From the NCBI GenBank assembly GCA_031772115.1, contig JAPDPK010000017.1:2480001-2544000 (forward strand): 64,000 nt of DNA, in the 5' to 3' direction. Within the stretch, counting starts at the first letter, position 1; every line of letters begins with the position of its first letter. A model generated the notes under the pieces. That model did no database searches. It had not been told where the DNA came from and saw only the letters and a program-made list of their open reading frames with translations. The translations under genes were made by a program, and so were the position numbers. This DNA comes from Heritiera littoralis. Lineage: Eukaryota > Streptophyta > Magnoliopsida > Malvales > Malvaceae. This document shows, piece after piece, positions 35,721 through 49,000 of the stretch.

Positions 35721-36142
35721 CTTACTACTTATCTTCGGGAATACATATCTTGCCCCTGAATCTCATAATACCATCAAAATCAATGCCAAAATCAGATTGA
35801 GTACCATTTGTACCTGACTAGCAATCTTAATCAAATTAGAATCCTACTTTTGAGCATTTCTAATCCGACCCATCAAGTCCGGGCTCAATCAGTAAATAGT
35901 CGTCAAACCGTATCTCTCGAAGGAGTGACATTCAGACTGAGGTTGGCGAATTGTTCCAACAGATCATATTTTAGTACCATCATATAAGAAACCATGCCGA
36001 TATGTTTTTGGCTCAAAATATCTGCCACCACATTCACTTTCCCCTAGTGGTACAGTATCTCACAGTCATAATCCTTTAACAGCTCCATCCATCTATGTTG
36101 CCTCATATTCAATTCACGCAGCAAGAATAAATATTTGAGGCT

Positions 36143-36478
36143 CTAATGATTAGTATATACCTGGAACCTTTCACCATATAGATAGTACCGCCATATCTTC
36201 AATGCAAACACTACGACAGCTAGTTCCAGATCGTGTGTCGGATAGTTCTTCTCATGGTCCTTCAGCTGGCAAGAACTATAAGTGACCACTTTACCATGCT
36301 GCATTAATAAGCATCCCAATCCTTCTAAGCAAGCATCATTATACACCGAAAATCCATCGGAACCACTAGGATTGGTTAGAATCGGTGCTGTGGTCAAACG
36401 ATGCTTTAGTTCCTGGAAACTATGCTCACAAGCATCTGTCCATTCAAACTTCAAATTCTTACGAATGAGATACATCAT
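36143..36478 (-). pseudogene. Gypsy RNase H domain
   Basis: The minus-strand frame has FEWTDACEHSFQELK, APILTNPSGSDGFSVYNDA and VVTYSSCQLKDHEKNYPTHDLEL, in the usual order after reverse transcriptase. In the first catalytic position (family YTDAS) the sequence reads YNDA. The ~110-codon frame is open, but it is separated from its neighbours by stops and shifts. Confidence 0.87.
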
Positions 36479-36659
36479 TGAAGCAGCTAGTCTGGAGAAA
36501 CCCTTGACACATCGCCGTAATACTCGCTAGACCCAGAAAACTCCAAATCTCTATCACTGTCTTAGGCCTTTCCCACTACACAATAGCCTGTATTTTGGAT
36601 GAATCAACTAACACCTCGTCCTTAGATACTACATGGTCCAAAAAAGTAATTTGATCTAG

Positions 36660-37230
36660 CTAGAATTCATACTTACTGAATTTAGCATAAAGCTTCCAGT
36701 CCTTAAGGGTCTTCAAAATTATATACAAATGCTGCTCGTGTTCCTCTTGGGATTTAGAGAATACTAGTATGTCATCAATAAACACGATGACGAATTTATC
36801 CAAGTAGGGCTTGAACACCTCATTTATCATATTCATGAATGCTACAGGGGCATTAGTAAGTCCTAAAGGCATAACCAGAAACTCATAATGTCTATACCAA
36901 GTTCTGAATGTCGTTTTAAGGACATCATACTCTCGAATCTTCAGCTGATGGTACCTAGATCTGAAATCAATTTTGGAGAACACTTGCGCACCCTTGAGCT
37001 AATCAAATAGATCATCGATCTTGGGCAGAGGATACTTGTTCTTTATAATAGCCTGTTAAGCAACTGATAATCTATGCAAAGTAACAGGCTACCATCTTTT
37101 TTCTTGACAAAAAGACTAGTGTACCCCAACGAGAGACATTGGGATGAATGAAACCCTTGTCTAGTAACTCCTGAAGCTACTGCTTGAGCTCATCTAGCTC
37201 CACCAGTGCCATACGGTAGGGAGGCTTAGA
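36660..37230 (-). pseudogene. Gypsy reverse transcriptase
   Basis: The best stretch is 36983-36660, with FSKIDFRSRYHQLKI, FLVMPLGLTNAPVAF and the catalytic VFIDDILVFSKS; the DD codons are at 36771-36776, intact. The upstream part (37230-36984) shows the KPPYRMALVELDELK-like start with several stops. These motifs resemble Del/Tekay-lineage enzymes. Antisense plus-strand frames are shadows. Confidence 0.9.
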
Positions 37231-37536
37231 AATGGGTTCTATCCCAAGGACTAGATCGATAGTGAACTCGATCTCTTAATAGAAAGGAATTCTCGGCAAG
37301 TCATCCGAAAACACATAAAGGAAATCCCTGACCACAAGAATCTCGTGTAACTCCAGACGTTTCTTCTCTACTCCTTCACGTAGGCTATAAACCCTTCACA
37401 TCAAACATGATTCTTTAGACATAATTCAATAAAGTATTTTATTTTCATTACCACTCAAATAACTTTACAGTATATTTTTCAGGGTACAAGAAAGTTACAT
37501 ATTTAGTATAGCAATCTAAGCTAACACGATTTATAG

Positions 37537-37860
37537 CTAACCAATCCATTCATATATCACATCAAAATTATACATATTAAGCAAAATTAGGTCAGTTACA
37601 GATTCCTTCTCTCCTGCCCTTAACTTACAATTACGATATATCACATCAGTCATTTGAGATTCTTTAAAAGATGTGTTAATTTTCAATTGATATCCTAAAG
37701 GTTTAGACTCTACTGGTATTTTAATAGCATAAGCAGGAGATATAAACGAATGCGTAAAACTCGAATCAAACATTGCAAGTGCGAAAATATCAAAAATAAT
37801 TATCTTACCCTTAATCACATCAGATGAAGCATCGACAATCTCCTTATTCAAAGCACACAC
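37537..37860 (-). pseudogene. Gypsy protease domain
   Basis: The frame contains FALAMFDSSFTHSFIS, where retroviral-type aspartic proteases of this group have DSG before ATHSF. The Gly of the catalytic DSG triad is Ser. It ends with LLNMYNFDVI, matching the usual link toward reverse transcriptase. Cleavage of the polyprotein would be lost. Confidence 0.85.
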
Positions 37861-37889
37861 CTTGCCCCGAGTAACTGGCTTCTTCCTTT

Positions 37890-39114
37890 TTTTAGGTACT
37901 GTGGCTCTCCTGGGCTAGGATGTGGAAGCCTTCTCAGGCTCCTTAGCTGGTACTATTGCTGCTGATGCTGATGCTGCTGATACTTTAGTATTCGGGCAAT
38001 TTTTGACAAGATTCATAGTCTGTTCGCACCTGAAACATGCTCCAATAGCTATTTGGCACTGCCAATCACCATGAAATCTACCGCAGTGCACATAATGCTG
38101 TGCAATACTCCTTTGAGCGGTGCGGGTCTATCAGTAGCAGTAAGCTTAGCGAATGCAGGCTCAAACATCTTAATGCCAAAAGTCTTAGCTTTCTTTACCG
38201 GCTTCTTTTCTAATTTCTCCTCAATGCTCCTCCTAGCTTTCTCCTTGCCTTTACCCTTACCACAGGCCCCAAACTCAGCTAAATAAGACTCATAATCCTA
38301 CTCGCATAACTGGGCCCTTTTGATAGCCTCATCATAAGTGAAAATTCCAAATGGAGCAAGTCGGGATCTGATCGAATACCAAAGCCCCGAAGTAAATCTC
38401 TCAATCTTATGCTGCTCACTGTGAAGTGTCTCAAGATCAACTCAACTCAAAATAGTAAACTTATACTCGTACTGGTCCATCGACATCGACCCCTGAACAA
38501 GATTTCGGAACTCAGTACGTAACTTCCTCTATGCTATCGGTGGAATATATTGTTGAGTAAAAGCCTCCAAAAATACTACCCAAGTCACTTCAGTATATCT
38601 GGTAGCTAGTACGATCTGGGTGGCCTTCCACCAGTGCATTGCGTCGTCAGTCAACAGAAAAGTAACCAATCCCACCTTCTCAGTCTATAAGCAGGTAACA
38701 TACTTAAATAGCTTTGTCACCTCATTTCACCAATTTTTGTAGCTATAGGATCCTTTTCACCCTTAAATTTCTGCGGATCCAACTTTCGAATTCCCTCACT
38801 AATTTACTGTCACATCTACCCACTATGTCGGCTAACTAAGGCTGCGATGGTGGCACCTACTATGGCTGTGGTAGAGGCACCTAAACTGGAGGTGGTGGTA
38901 GCAGTTGCGGCACTTCTAGGGCTGGTGCTGGAATGGGTGCAAATGCTGACTCATGTGTCCTATCAGCTAAAAACTGCTCGAATAATCTTTCCAATCGAGC
39001 AATCTGTGCACTTGGGCTTTCTGGTTGCGGAAGGAGAGCTAGTTCGGGAATCGACTCTGGAGATAGTTGGGCCTGTCTCCACGGTCTATCTTTACCCCTT
39101 CGCCCGTTAGACAT
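37890..39114 (-). pseudogene. Gypsy gag with damaged zinc knuckle
   Basis: The start is ATG at 39114 (MSNGRRGKDRPWRQ), followed by a Pro-rich, coiled-coil-like N-terminus (ARLERLFEQFL). The conserved gag core lies near 38690-38450 (LLTDDAMHWWKA, EAFTQQYIPP, RNLVQGSMS). The zinc knuckle near 38030-37985 reads CFRCEQTMNLVKNC, where CX2CX4HX4C requires His at the Asn position. Internal stops and frame changes occur, for example a TAG within the core. The protein would have packaged element RNA. Confidence 0.85.
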
Positions 39115-39154
39115 TCTATTAAAACAGACATGAAAAATATTTTAGTCACTTTTA

Positions 39155-40556
39155 CCTTTTGATAATAATATATTTGTTATATTATTTATGTTTTAATTAC
39201 CACATTTATTGCTATATTCTTGTGTAAAATTAATTGTTTAATGTATCTTGTGAATTAATTTAGAGAAAGTGATTTTAGAATTAATTTTGGAAGATATGAT
39301 TTGAATTTATTAAAATTTAAAGGATATATTGTTTGCAAAATAAAAAGGAAAGTTTTATTAGGGCTTTCACTTGGTTTGCAAGTTTTGTGTTTCTATATAA
39401 GTGCTAGCAGGTTGAAGAGCTAGATAGATAGAGGGGCGGTAGTAGCTACACAGATAGAAAAAAAGAAGAGTTAGGGAGCAGGAGATAAAAGAGAAGAGGG
39501 TGCTGATCTTTAAAGCAGAACAACATTTGCTGCGTGAGATTCGGGTTGTCGAAGCACTGAAACCGTGAGCTATTAGGCAGAACTGACTTGAAGTAGTCCA
39601 AACCGTAAACTGCGGCAGAGTTGTACGCTGAGTTGAAGTAGTCCAAACCGTGAAGTGCTGGCTAGTTGAAACCTTGATTTGTTGCTGTCCACGTGCCTTA
39701 GTTGCAAATTGCATTAAATTGAGACTCAAGCTTTAATTGCAGCCATCCTTTGCTTATTTATATTTTGCATTATTAAATTACATTTTGAATTGGTTTACTG
39801 TTTATTTGAAGCATGAATTCTCAATCTATTTTGTTGGTTTATACTAGATTAAGCATGAACTAATTTTTTACTAGGAATTTGATCAAGCCTACTTGCATAT
39901 TTCATGTCTTTATGATTAATTGATCAATTCTTAAATTCTAGTATTATTCATTGTGATTAATTCAATCTTTTGATTTGTGTTATTGATTGGCCACCTTTAA
40001 TATAAATTAATTGATTGTTTGAGACATGGTAAGGTACACATCTTATGCTAAGCCATGTATAGCTATCTTGAATGATTGAATAAATATTTGATGCATACAT
40101 CAAGCTAGAATATTTATTTGGTTCTTGTTATATGTTCTTCTATTCTTAATGGGTTTTTAGTCATTGATTATGCTACACATCATAGGTAATTAATGATTAA
40201 AAATACTTGATTATAGCTGCCATCAAACAGAGTAATCATATATTAGGAAAAATGAACCCTAGAATTGAATTGAGATTTTTAGGATTGAAGACATAAAATT
40301 GCAATGTATTGGTAAAATCAAATTCCTAGGCTTTTCTCTATTGGTTAATTCATTTATTTTAGGTTAATTAATTTCATTAGTTAATTAGATACTTAGATAA
40401 TTATTTTTATTGGCTTTTATAATTTTTAGAGCATAAGTAGTTGAATTTTAATTGAATAAATTTAGCAAATCTCTGTGGGATCGACTCTTGTATTTGCACG
40501 CTATACTACCTTGATTCGTGCACTTGCGAGAATATAACTTTTTGTTCATCACCTTT
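39155..40556 (-). mobile_element. Athila-like solo LTR (1.4 kb) with CCTTT target duplication
   Basis: The LTR is 39160-40551. It starts TGATAATAATATATTTG and ends TTTTTGTTCATCA. CCTTT is at 39155-39159 and 40552-40556. The tctctgtgggatcgactcttg block near 40470 and the CATCA end are typical of Athila-group Ty3/gypsy LTRs read in the plus direction. The gypsy leader is continuous across it: the cctttatata sequence also occurs in the leader at 1-461. The strand of the Athila-like LTR itself is plus; it lies in a minus-strand host element. Confidence 0.88.
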
Positions 40557-40636
40557 ATATACATTGAGACAAATACAGTACTATAAGGGATGTAATCGAT
40601 TTTTTCTAACCGTATGACAGACATCAGACTAACCTT

Positions 40637-40648
40637 GCTCTGATACCA
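40637..40648 (-). other. Primer-binding site, Met-tRNA type
   Basis: The minus strand reads TGGTATCAGAGC, 8 bp inside the 5' LTR edge. It is identical to the site at 462-473. Confidence 0.9.
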
Positions 40649-40656
40649 ATTTAAAC

Positions 40657-43600
40657 TATCACAATCCAATTATCACACTTATCGTATAATTTATATTTGG
40701 TTGGGCTATCTGTCAAATACCTACTCAGAATTTATTTACAATCAAATCCCAGAATCCATAAATTATTTATAAATACATATACGAAAATTTACAATCAGTT
40801 TAGAAAATATGTTTACATCCCTTGTACAATATTTACATATCGTAGTACTGTAATTAAAAATGTCTGAACATATAAAAAGTAAAATGTATACCTCTACGAT
40901 GATCGGTGACCCGCTTGAGGGATACAATGAAAGTGACTTCCGCAAAACCAAATACTCTACTACAGATAATCTGGAGGAGGAAAAAGGAGGTGAGCTTCGG
41001 GGAAAGCCCAATAAGAAATACATATAAAAGTATTGATACTATGCATATCTACATGCATAATAAAAATATATTTAAAATAATACGTAGTGCTAAAAACAAC
41101 TAGGTTAGGCAGGATAAAATGATAGATAGTATAATCAGTTAGGTAACTAAGCTAAGTATAGGAGAATGCTTTGGAGCACCTCACGTGTCTCGGTCCCTAA
41201 ATCCGAATATACAGAATAATTTATTTCTAGTAAAATATGTTGTTCAAAGTACAGTTTTCGAATCTAACATTTCATATACCACTCAGAATATGTCAAAATT
41301 CATTCAAAAAATTATACGGGATTTAAATTAGAAAATAATCAGATTTAATGATCAAACTTATTGGTAAGTCAAATCAATCTATCAGATTTAGAAAATCAAA
41401 CACTTAGTAAATCAAATTCAATTATCGTATTAAGAAATCAAACACTTAGATAATCAAAACACTCAATCAGATTTCATAAGTAGGATTAGATTCAGTAATC
41501 ACATATAAAACAAATTAGTAACAGTATAGTGGAGACTAGGCTACACCCAACAGTATCACGCATGAAACAGAAATCCCAGAGGGATTAGAAATGACATATG
41601 ACCATAGTCAAAAGGGTCCACATTGTACACTTACCATGTGACATCTACAGGGCTGAATACTTGGCAGGTCTAACAGCATATAATTAAACACTCAGAATGC
41701 ATGATTAAGCCCGAAGCTTACTATAGGGCCAACAATCTCAAAACAGTGTATATTTCAGAGTAAACACATTTTCAGATTCAGAACAGTAAAACAATATTTT
41801 CAAACGGATCATAAATTTATCAAAGACAGAATAATAGCAGTCCAAGATTAAAAATTCGTAAAATATTCTAATTTCAAATTTCAAAGTTTCAAATATTTTA
41901 TTCACGTATTAAATCATTTCTATCACTCGTTAAATCACATAATTACAGAAAACTAACAAAATCCGACTCGGAGATTGAATTGTAATTTTATGCTCTTACA
42001 TATTATATGATTTTTTAAATCTCTTAGATATCCCCAAATTCCATTTCAAAGCACTTCAAAAATCCTTGCTCGTGAATACTAGATTCAAAATAAATTTTTC
42101 AAAATTTTAGCAGTATATCGGCTAAGTTTATCCTAACCTTCCTACACAAAAACACAATTTATAACCCAGTAGCAATTCCACAATTTCCAATCCAAATCAT
42201 TCCAAAATAATTCTATCAAATCATTTTCAAAGCCAATATGCAATTATAGTATTCCTACGTCTTCTACACATATTCCTTACCTCTTAGTTTCTACCGAAAA
42301 GTTCGATAGCTCTCGAGTTACATAACTCACTTCCGAGTTGCAAAATACCACACAGATAAAACTAAATCATCACCCTACCTCAAAAAGAATATTTATCATT
42401 CTAAAAGTTATCACATTGCCTACTGCAGCTGCTAAACTGATCTATTTCATACCAGTGCCAACACTGCAGCTAGCGTCAAAACTACTCAGTTTTCGATTTC
42501 GATTTCACCGGTAGTCTTCTATTAATTTATACGTTCTCCTAGTACCCAAAACATACTGAAATGAGTATCATTCATGGCTGCCCTTCACTTGGCCAAATAG
42601 TACATGCTTAAATTCATCACCATTTTCAAAAATTTAAGCTTATTTAAGCTTGTATTCATACTCTACACATGCTATTCATCATTTCTACACCCATAAATCG
42701 TCAAACGCTAGTCATACTTATAGAGTGCATGATGGCTGAAACCCTTATGGTGTGATTTACATGGATTTAATTCAAATTAAGCTTAAATACTTAGCTAAAC
42801 ATGAAGAACACATAGTATGAAGCCTCAAAACCATGAAAAACTTCACTTTCTCTCACCTCTTAGAGATGACCATATCTGGTTGGCTGCCTCACACTCTGAT
42901 TTTGGCCTTTTTTGGATGAGATTTTGGTACCAAATTGAAGAGCACTAAGTTCTGCACAAGTTTGGTAAAGACAGTTTTCGATTTCGGTGTGTTTTGCTTA
43001 GGGTTTTAAGGTGTTTTCTCTCTCTTTAAGCTTTAGCCATGGAGGAGTATAAAAATGGAAGAGGAAATTCAGCAAAGACAAAGAAGAAACCAGAAAACTC
43101 TTTAAAAAAATCATATTTTAATGAAAAATCACCACTTATATTTAAATATTTCGGATAATTACGCCCTTAAACTTCCATAACATTATTAACCAGTCAATTT
43201 AACTTTCAAATATTTTATTTTATCCTAAAATATAAGTATTTAACATATTCTAATCATTGGAAGTGGTTTTATTAAGGTTTGACTGACTGTAAGGGCAAAA
43301 TTACAGAAATACCCTTATCGGGCCAATCGTGTAGATTTTATTCTTCGCGTGCGATTTAGTCTATCTAATGGCATGGCACAGAACTCTATCACACGTAGAA
43401 TATCACACTTCTATTGGTTGGTCAAAAGTCCACTCAGTTTGACTGTTTTTTATGAAATTTATCCTGCCTATGTCCTTAATCGTCATTTTTAAATTTATTG
43501 CACACTTTTCAAAAATGACCAAAATAGATGATTTTGAGTTGGAAAAACTTACCATCATATTATTTTACTCCAAATTTCAATATTTTGGAGTTTCATCTCC

Positions 43601-43735
43601 ATCCGAAATGTATAAGTCTTGGTGGGCACATAGCTAATATCACTACTGTACCTACAAAATCAAAATACAAAAATAGCTATGAGATACCTAGCTTCAAGAA
43701 CTTATAGCATAGTAGTAGGAAATGTGGTTCTCACA
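40657..43735 (-). repeat. 5' LTR of the complete gypsy element
   Basis: The LTR is 3.08 kb and collinear with 28388-34398. Its outer end is ...GGTTCTCACA followed by TAATG. The inner end reads TATCACAATCC where the 3' LTR has TGTCACAGTCC, so the terminal TG is mutated. Group motifs are degraded: acatatgaccatag near 41595 and ggtgagcttcggggaaag near 40990. Confidence 0.92.
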
Positions 43736-43740
43736 TAATG

Positions 43741-44018
43741 AATATCTGTATTAGGACTGCATTAACCCTGACTAGGGAATATAATTTTATGATAATCACT
43801 ATTATCATATATTATAATACATACTTATATCACAATAGGACCAGATTCTTTCCTTGGCTCCAATGTTTCTCTTAACAACATAATGAATCCTTTGTGGCTT
43901 CATAAGCCAAAAGATGTAAATAATATCCCTTTCATTTTCCTAAGAAAGAAAAGGTTTATATTTTATCTTTTTTTGTGTAACCACAGGTATCTTCATCTCT
44001 TTTACGATATGAGACTAA
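43741..44018 (-). mobile_element. Middle piece of the copia terminal region (element K)
   Basis: This is the continuation of 28030-28387 after the gypsy insertion and before the Athila-like LTR at 44024. There is no coding frame. Confidence 0.5.
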
Positions 44019-45723
44019 TCCTGTGATAGGATGATATTTTGTGAATTTTATATGTGCTAATATATTTTATTTATTGACATTTTATACCTAAAAGAGCTTA
44101 CTAATGTTTATTTTATGTTTTAGGTATTAAATATCAAAGTTGGAATAAAAAGAAGATAAAAAGAGCAAAGTGCAGTATTTTCTGTCCAGCTTGAAAGATT
44201 GACATTTTTGACCAATTTAACGACCTGATCTCAAAAAGTGGCCTTCATGTAAGTTGTAGAGGACTTCTCAAGGTTTCCATAATGCACAAGATCACAAAAA
44301 TCGGAGTTCATTTGCTGGGTCAAACATCTGGACAAAATCAGTACGAAATTCTGGGCAGAATAACGAGATTGAGAAGAAATTCCAATAAAGCAAGTTCAAG
44401 ACAAGAGTTTGTAGAGACAAGATAATTTCTTAATTTTATTATGTCTTAGATCTGTAATTAATTAATAAAAATAGGCCTTAGGAATTTTATTTAGAAAATA
44501 ATTGTAAAAAGATGATGAGATAAAGGTAAGAGTTTGACTAGTCAAATTACTTGTTTCCCAAGTAAACTCTTATCTGAATCCCACATTGCTTAGGAAAGTC
44601 TTTTAAACTCTTCCTTAGGCCTATATAAAGAGCACAAGGCTCTCATAAACAAGATCCCTCAAATCCCTTAAATCCCTCTCCTACCTCTTCCTTTTAGTCT
44701 TGTAGGATTTTCTTTAGGGTTTTTAATAAAATTTTATTTTTCTTTATTTTTAATTAGTTGCTGATTTCTTTATTTTTATTATTATTTCTGAATTTGTTTT
44801 CTTTATTTAAATTTATATCGTTTGTGTGTTCTTGCTTGTTAGTTTATAATCTTGATTATTAATTCTGATTTTATATTATTAAAAATTGCTTCTTTGATTG
44901 TTTCTTGCATGATATTTGTAATCTTTATAATATTAAACTTGAATTTTATGATCTTGAATATGACTAGTGAGTAGTTTTCTTATTCAGTTATGAGGTAAAT
45001 TGATTATTTTTGGGAAAAGCATGTTGTGAGATTCCTGAACCTATTATATAATTGTTGATTAAGTATCCAAGATTCTCTGAGCACATTATAATGATTGTTT
45101 GTTTGATTAGATAAGGTGAACACTATTTAGTTAAATTAAATAATCTACAGCCAGATTAAAAACATAAGTCTGTAATTGCTTGTGGAGTTAATCACTAGGG
45201 ATGGAGGAGAATTAAGGTTTAGATTAAATAAACCGAGCTTATGTGTTTGTTATCTAATGTCAACCCTTATCTTTCTTGTTGTTAATGCTGCTACAACTTA
45301 TATCTAGAGAGCTTGTTCTAGGTAGGTTAAGTAGTTAGAGATTAGTTAAAGAGCTTGTTTTAACTAACAACTCAGTAAGGAAAGATGGTGTAACAGAGCT
45401 TGTTGTTATGCTACGGTTGACTATTTAATTGACAGTGATATTTTGTAATCAATGATCAACATCAAAATCCAAGAATGATTGATTGCCTCGTAACTGAAGC
45501 TTTTTGCTATTTGTCTTTAATACTTAATAATTCTTGTTTTCTTTATTTTAGAATAGTCTCCAAAACCCCCAAACTTCTTCTTTCCCTAAACCCTAAGATT
45601 AGATTTTTAATTTAATAATTAATTTAAAAAATTCAGTCTCTGTGGGTTCGACCCTTGCTCCACTATCTACATAGTAGAGTTAGGAAATTTTATTTTTGGT
45701 GACTGACGACACTCATCATCCTG
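44019..45723 (+). mobile_element. Athila-like solo LTR (1.7 kb) with TCCTG target duplication
   Basis: The LTR is 44024-45718. It starts TGATAGGATGATATTTTG and ends GACGACACTCATCA. TCCTG is at 44019-44023 and 45719-45723. The ctctgtgggttcgaccctt block at 45640 and the CATCA end match Athila-type LTRs and the LTR at 39160-40551. Internal open frames are absent. Confidence 0.9.
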
Positions 45724-46088
45724 TTTGGATGGGGAGTAGTAAACGATAAAGCCCTTCCAACAATGACGACTCCAAGATTCAAACCATGTCCAAATACCTA
45801 GGAAAGAAATCCACTTCCGCTTCTTCCAACCACTTGTTGGTGGTTTATATTTGATCTTTCGAATATCGGTATGTGATTCTCTCTTCTTTGGAACTCTTTT
45901 CAAATAACTGCTTCCACTATTTTGATTATTTTTATCCACGTTTGCCAATTTTTAGTATCTCTCCTTTGGTCTCTTGTTAAACTCCTTTGACATTTCATCT
46001 ATCCCATAAATGTCCAATCCACTAAACTATTTTAGCATTTAATCTATCATATAGCTGTAAGTGCTTAGACTAAATCTAGAGCATCACA
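45724..46088 (-). mobile_element. Inner end of the copia 3' LTR (element K)
   Basis: On the minus strand an LTR would start TGTGATGCTCTAG at 46088, directly after the purine tract AGTGGGAGCAAT (46089-46100), the common copia arrangement. The 93-codon minus frame here is not recognised as a protein family. Confidence 0.5.
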
Positions 46089-49000
46089 ATTGCTCCCACT
46101 AAATATTTGGTTTTGTTAAGATATCTCAATCCTTTTGATAACATTCAACTCTTTGAATCTTTTTTATCAAATTCAACATTTTAACACAATGTTCCAACAT
46201 TTCTTTGAGTAGTAAACTCATCACATATGAGTAATACATCCTACTAAGTAGTTATGCAATATATCTATATACATCACCATGCATCTTATGCATGGTTATG
46301 TATCACCACGCATTATTATGCATTTGACCTTTAACGTTTAAAATTCATAGTTCATTTCTAATTTCTAACAAGTTTAGAAACTTTCTTGGAGAGCATTGAT
46401 GAAATCGACATCACATGTCAATAAGGTTAATGTTTGGTTCAAATTTTATTTGGTGGGGTTGACTTTCATTTTGTACCACAATACACAGTTCATCTTAAGT
46501 GAATTTATTTAGACAATCACCAATCACTTTAGTTCTAAGTAGTCTTCACTTTAAATCTCATGTCTAAGCAAGAGTACTTTACAGGTAAGTATAAATTATT
46601 ATGCATAACTACTTATGCTTGCATAATCCTATTATTCTAAGCATCAATCTTTTAAGTCATAAGATTACTTTTGATTTCCCATCAAGATTACCTTTAGCAT
46701 CTCTATAATAACTGTTGTTCATGACTAAGGTGATTAGTAATTGCTCGTAATTATCTAATATTCTAAATAGTTATAATTGTAAGTTTCATCAAGAGTTCAT
46801 AAGGTTAAGATATGCAACCATTCCATGCATCAATTTGGATTTAAATAAGAGGTTTTATATAGCTAAGCATCCTATTCCAGCATACTAAAACATGTGCGAA
46901 AACATAAATAAGTGTTTGACCATGTGGTTAATCACAATAAAACATCTTTTTTAGTTAAACTATGCCAAAACTCAAGCACCGAATGCTTAGTAATTAAATT
47001 AAAATTTCAATGTTTTCATAAAACATAAAGCTTAAATTTGCAATCTTGACTCTATCAATTGACTATCTTTCCTTCATTCGCATACTTCATTGATTCTTGT
47101 AATAAAGTATCACATACTTAGTGGGAACAAGATTCAATTATAGTACTTGAGGTAAACGATACTTTAAGCCTTTGTGCAATCAATCTACTATTTGCAATGG
47201 TGCCTCTAATGATTGGGCTTTCATAATGATGACAAACTCTTCTGTCCTTATTCTTAGTTTGGAACCTTTTGCACTAGAGCTTTTGTTCATCTTTCCTTTA
47301 GAAGAACCTTTCCTTCTTTTTTTTTCTTTTCTTCGTAGGATAAGATGAAATGAGATGGATAGAGGCCTTGTTAGTGTCATTGGTCTTTTAGGTAAACATA
47401 TTCAACAGATTGGAAATAATAGTATCCAATTGATTCATATTGATATTCAACACCAAATTTGAATAACTTATAGCAAGAGAAGACATAATTAAATCTATAC
47501 TTAACTCGTAATCCATATCTTATCCAAGTTGACTAAGCCTAATGATTAAGCCCATCATCCTAAGCACATGAGACCTTATAAGGCTTACTTCGACCATTCT
47601 TGTTTGGAACAATGCATTAAAAGACATCGAACCTCTCAATGTGTCATCCTTATGAATGATTCATTAAGGTTCAAATTGATGTCTATGGCACTCATCATTT
47701 CATGATGCCTTTATAAAGGTTAGGATCCATGCTAGGTAACATCACTATGTTGCTTAGTTCATTTATATGTATAGGCCTCTTTTATCCTAACATTATGATT
47801 AGGCTTATCAGTGATAGGTTTATCAAAGGCATATTCCTCCTTCATTTGCTTGGGGACAAGTTTCATTTTGTGGAATAAATCCATAAAGTTCGGTCTATAA
47901 TTTATTAGTTATCAAGTAGTTTATGGAGAGACAAATTACTAATCTTCGAAATAATCTATATCCATTCATTTAAATTATATAACATATTTAGTGTCCATAT
48001 ATCAATCATTAAAACCAAGGTTTCACGTTTTAAATGATTGCTCTTACTATTTTGTGAAAACAATAGCGTCCCTCACTACTATTTCGAGATCTCAACATTT
48101 AAATCTTTTAGTGATCTAGAATCTTTTTCATTATATCATGATCCAGAGTAGCTCCAAAAAAGTGTGACATAACTAATCAAGTAGACAACTTAGTTTTCCA
48201 ATTGCATCCTTATACAACAATTAGATTAGTTAGGTGATAACTTTTTGTCTAAATGTCATCGTATGCATTTCACCTAACCATTGCCTCCAAAGTCATACAA
48301 TTATGTGGTAACACTAATCGAAGCAATATGATGTTGAGTAAGACCCACCAATGTCACAGCTCAAGCATATTAGTGTAAAAGTTGGACTCTAAGTTAGCTC
48401 CAAAAGTCTCCGATTAAAATAACTCTAGTCATATTGTTATGTTTGGTGGAAGCTAACTTTATCATACTTTAGCATGTGGCTCAATATTCAAATAAGGGAT
48501 TTTGGTTTTTCACAACTATAATCTCATTGATTCATATAGACATGCATGCATTTATCACATTCATATATCACATATATCGAAAATATATAAATCTATGATA
48601 TGCCATCTATTAAGGATGATTATGGGTTTTTCTAACGTTAGCTTCATTTAAGCCATAAGGAGCCAAATGATTAAACTAAATGGATGCAATATTCAAGCTT
48701 ACCAACCTTCATTGTCGATTCATCTTCATACCTCCATGGTGCCTTCATATCTTCAATTATTGGATTTACAACTTCATTTCTATTTTAGATCTAACATATG
48801 TAACTATTACATATCATAGAGAAACCTTAAGTTACATCCAAGGGAAGCAAATTGAGAAAAGAAGTGTAAAACCTGAAAATTGAAAAGATGAAGCAATGCA
48901 CGTAGGCCTTATCTCAAAAATTGAAATACCATAAAGCAAAATATTTAATCATTTATTCGTGCATGATGAATTCTAAAGTCCATAACCATTCTTTATGCTT

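Larger units (their letters stand above)
28383..43740 (-). mobile_element. Complete but decayed Ty3/gypsy element, Del/Tekay-like, 15.3 kb
   Basis: The element spans 28388-43735, flanked by TAATG at 28383-28387 and 43736-43740. Minus-strand order is 5' LTR (43735-40657), Met-tRNA primer site, leader, gag, protease, reverse transcriptase, RNase H, integrase, polypurine tract, 3' LTR (34398-28388). It contains two later insertions: a solo LTR at 30580-33583 in the 3' LTR, and an Athila-like solo LTR at 39160-40551 in the leader. Without them it is about 10.9 kb. In the first ~290 aligned bases I count about 30 LTR differences, mostly transitions, so the insertion is old. Stops and shifts in every domain make it inactive. 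Domain motifs resemble Del/Tekay chromoviruses; no chromodomain is visible. Confidence 0.92.

Noticed and set aside
38847..39133. Plus-strand frames over gag
   Set aside because: Antisense shadows of the minus-strand gag N-terminus.
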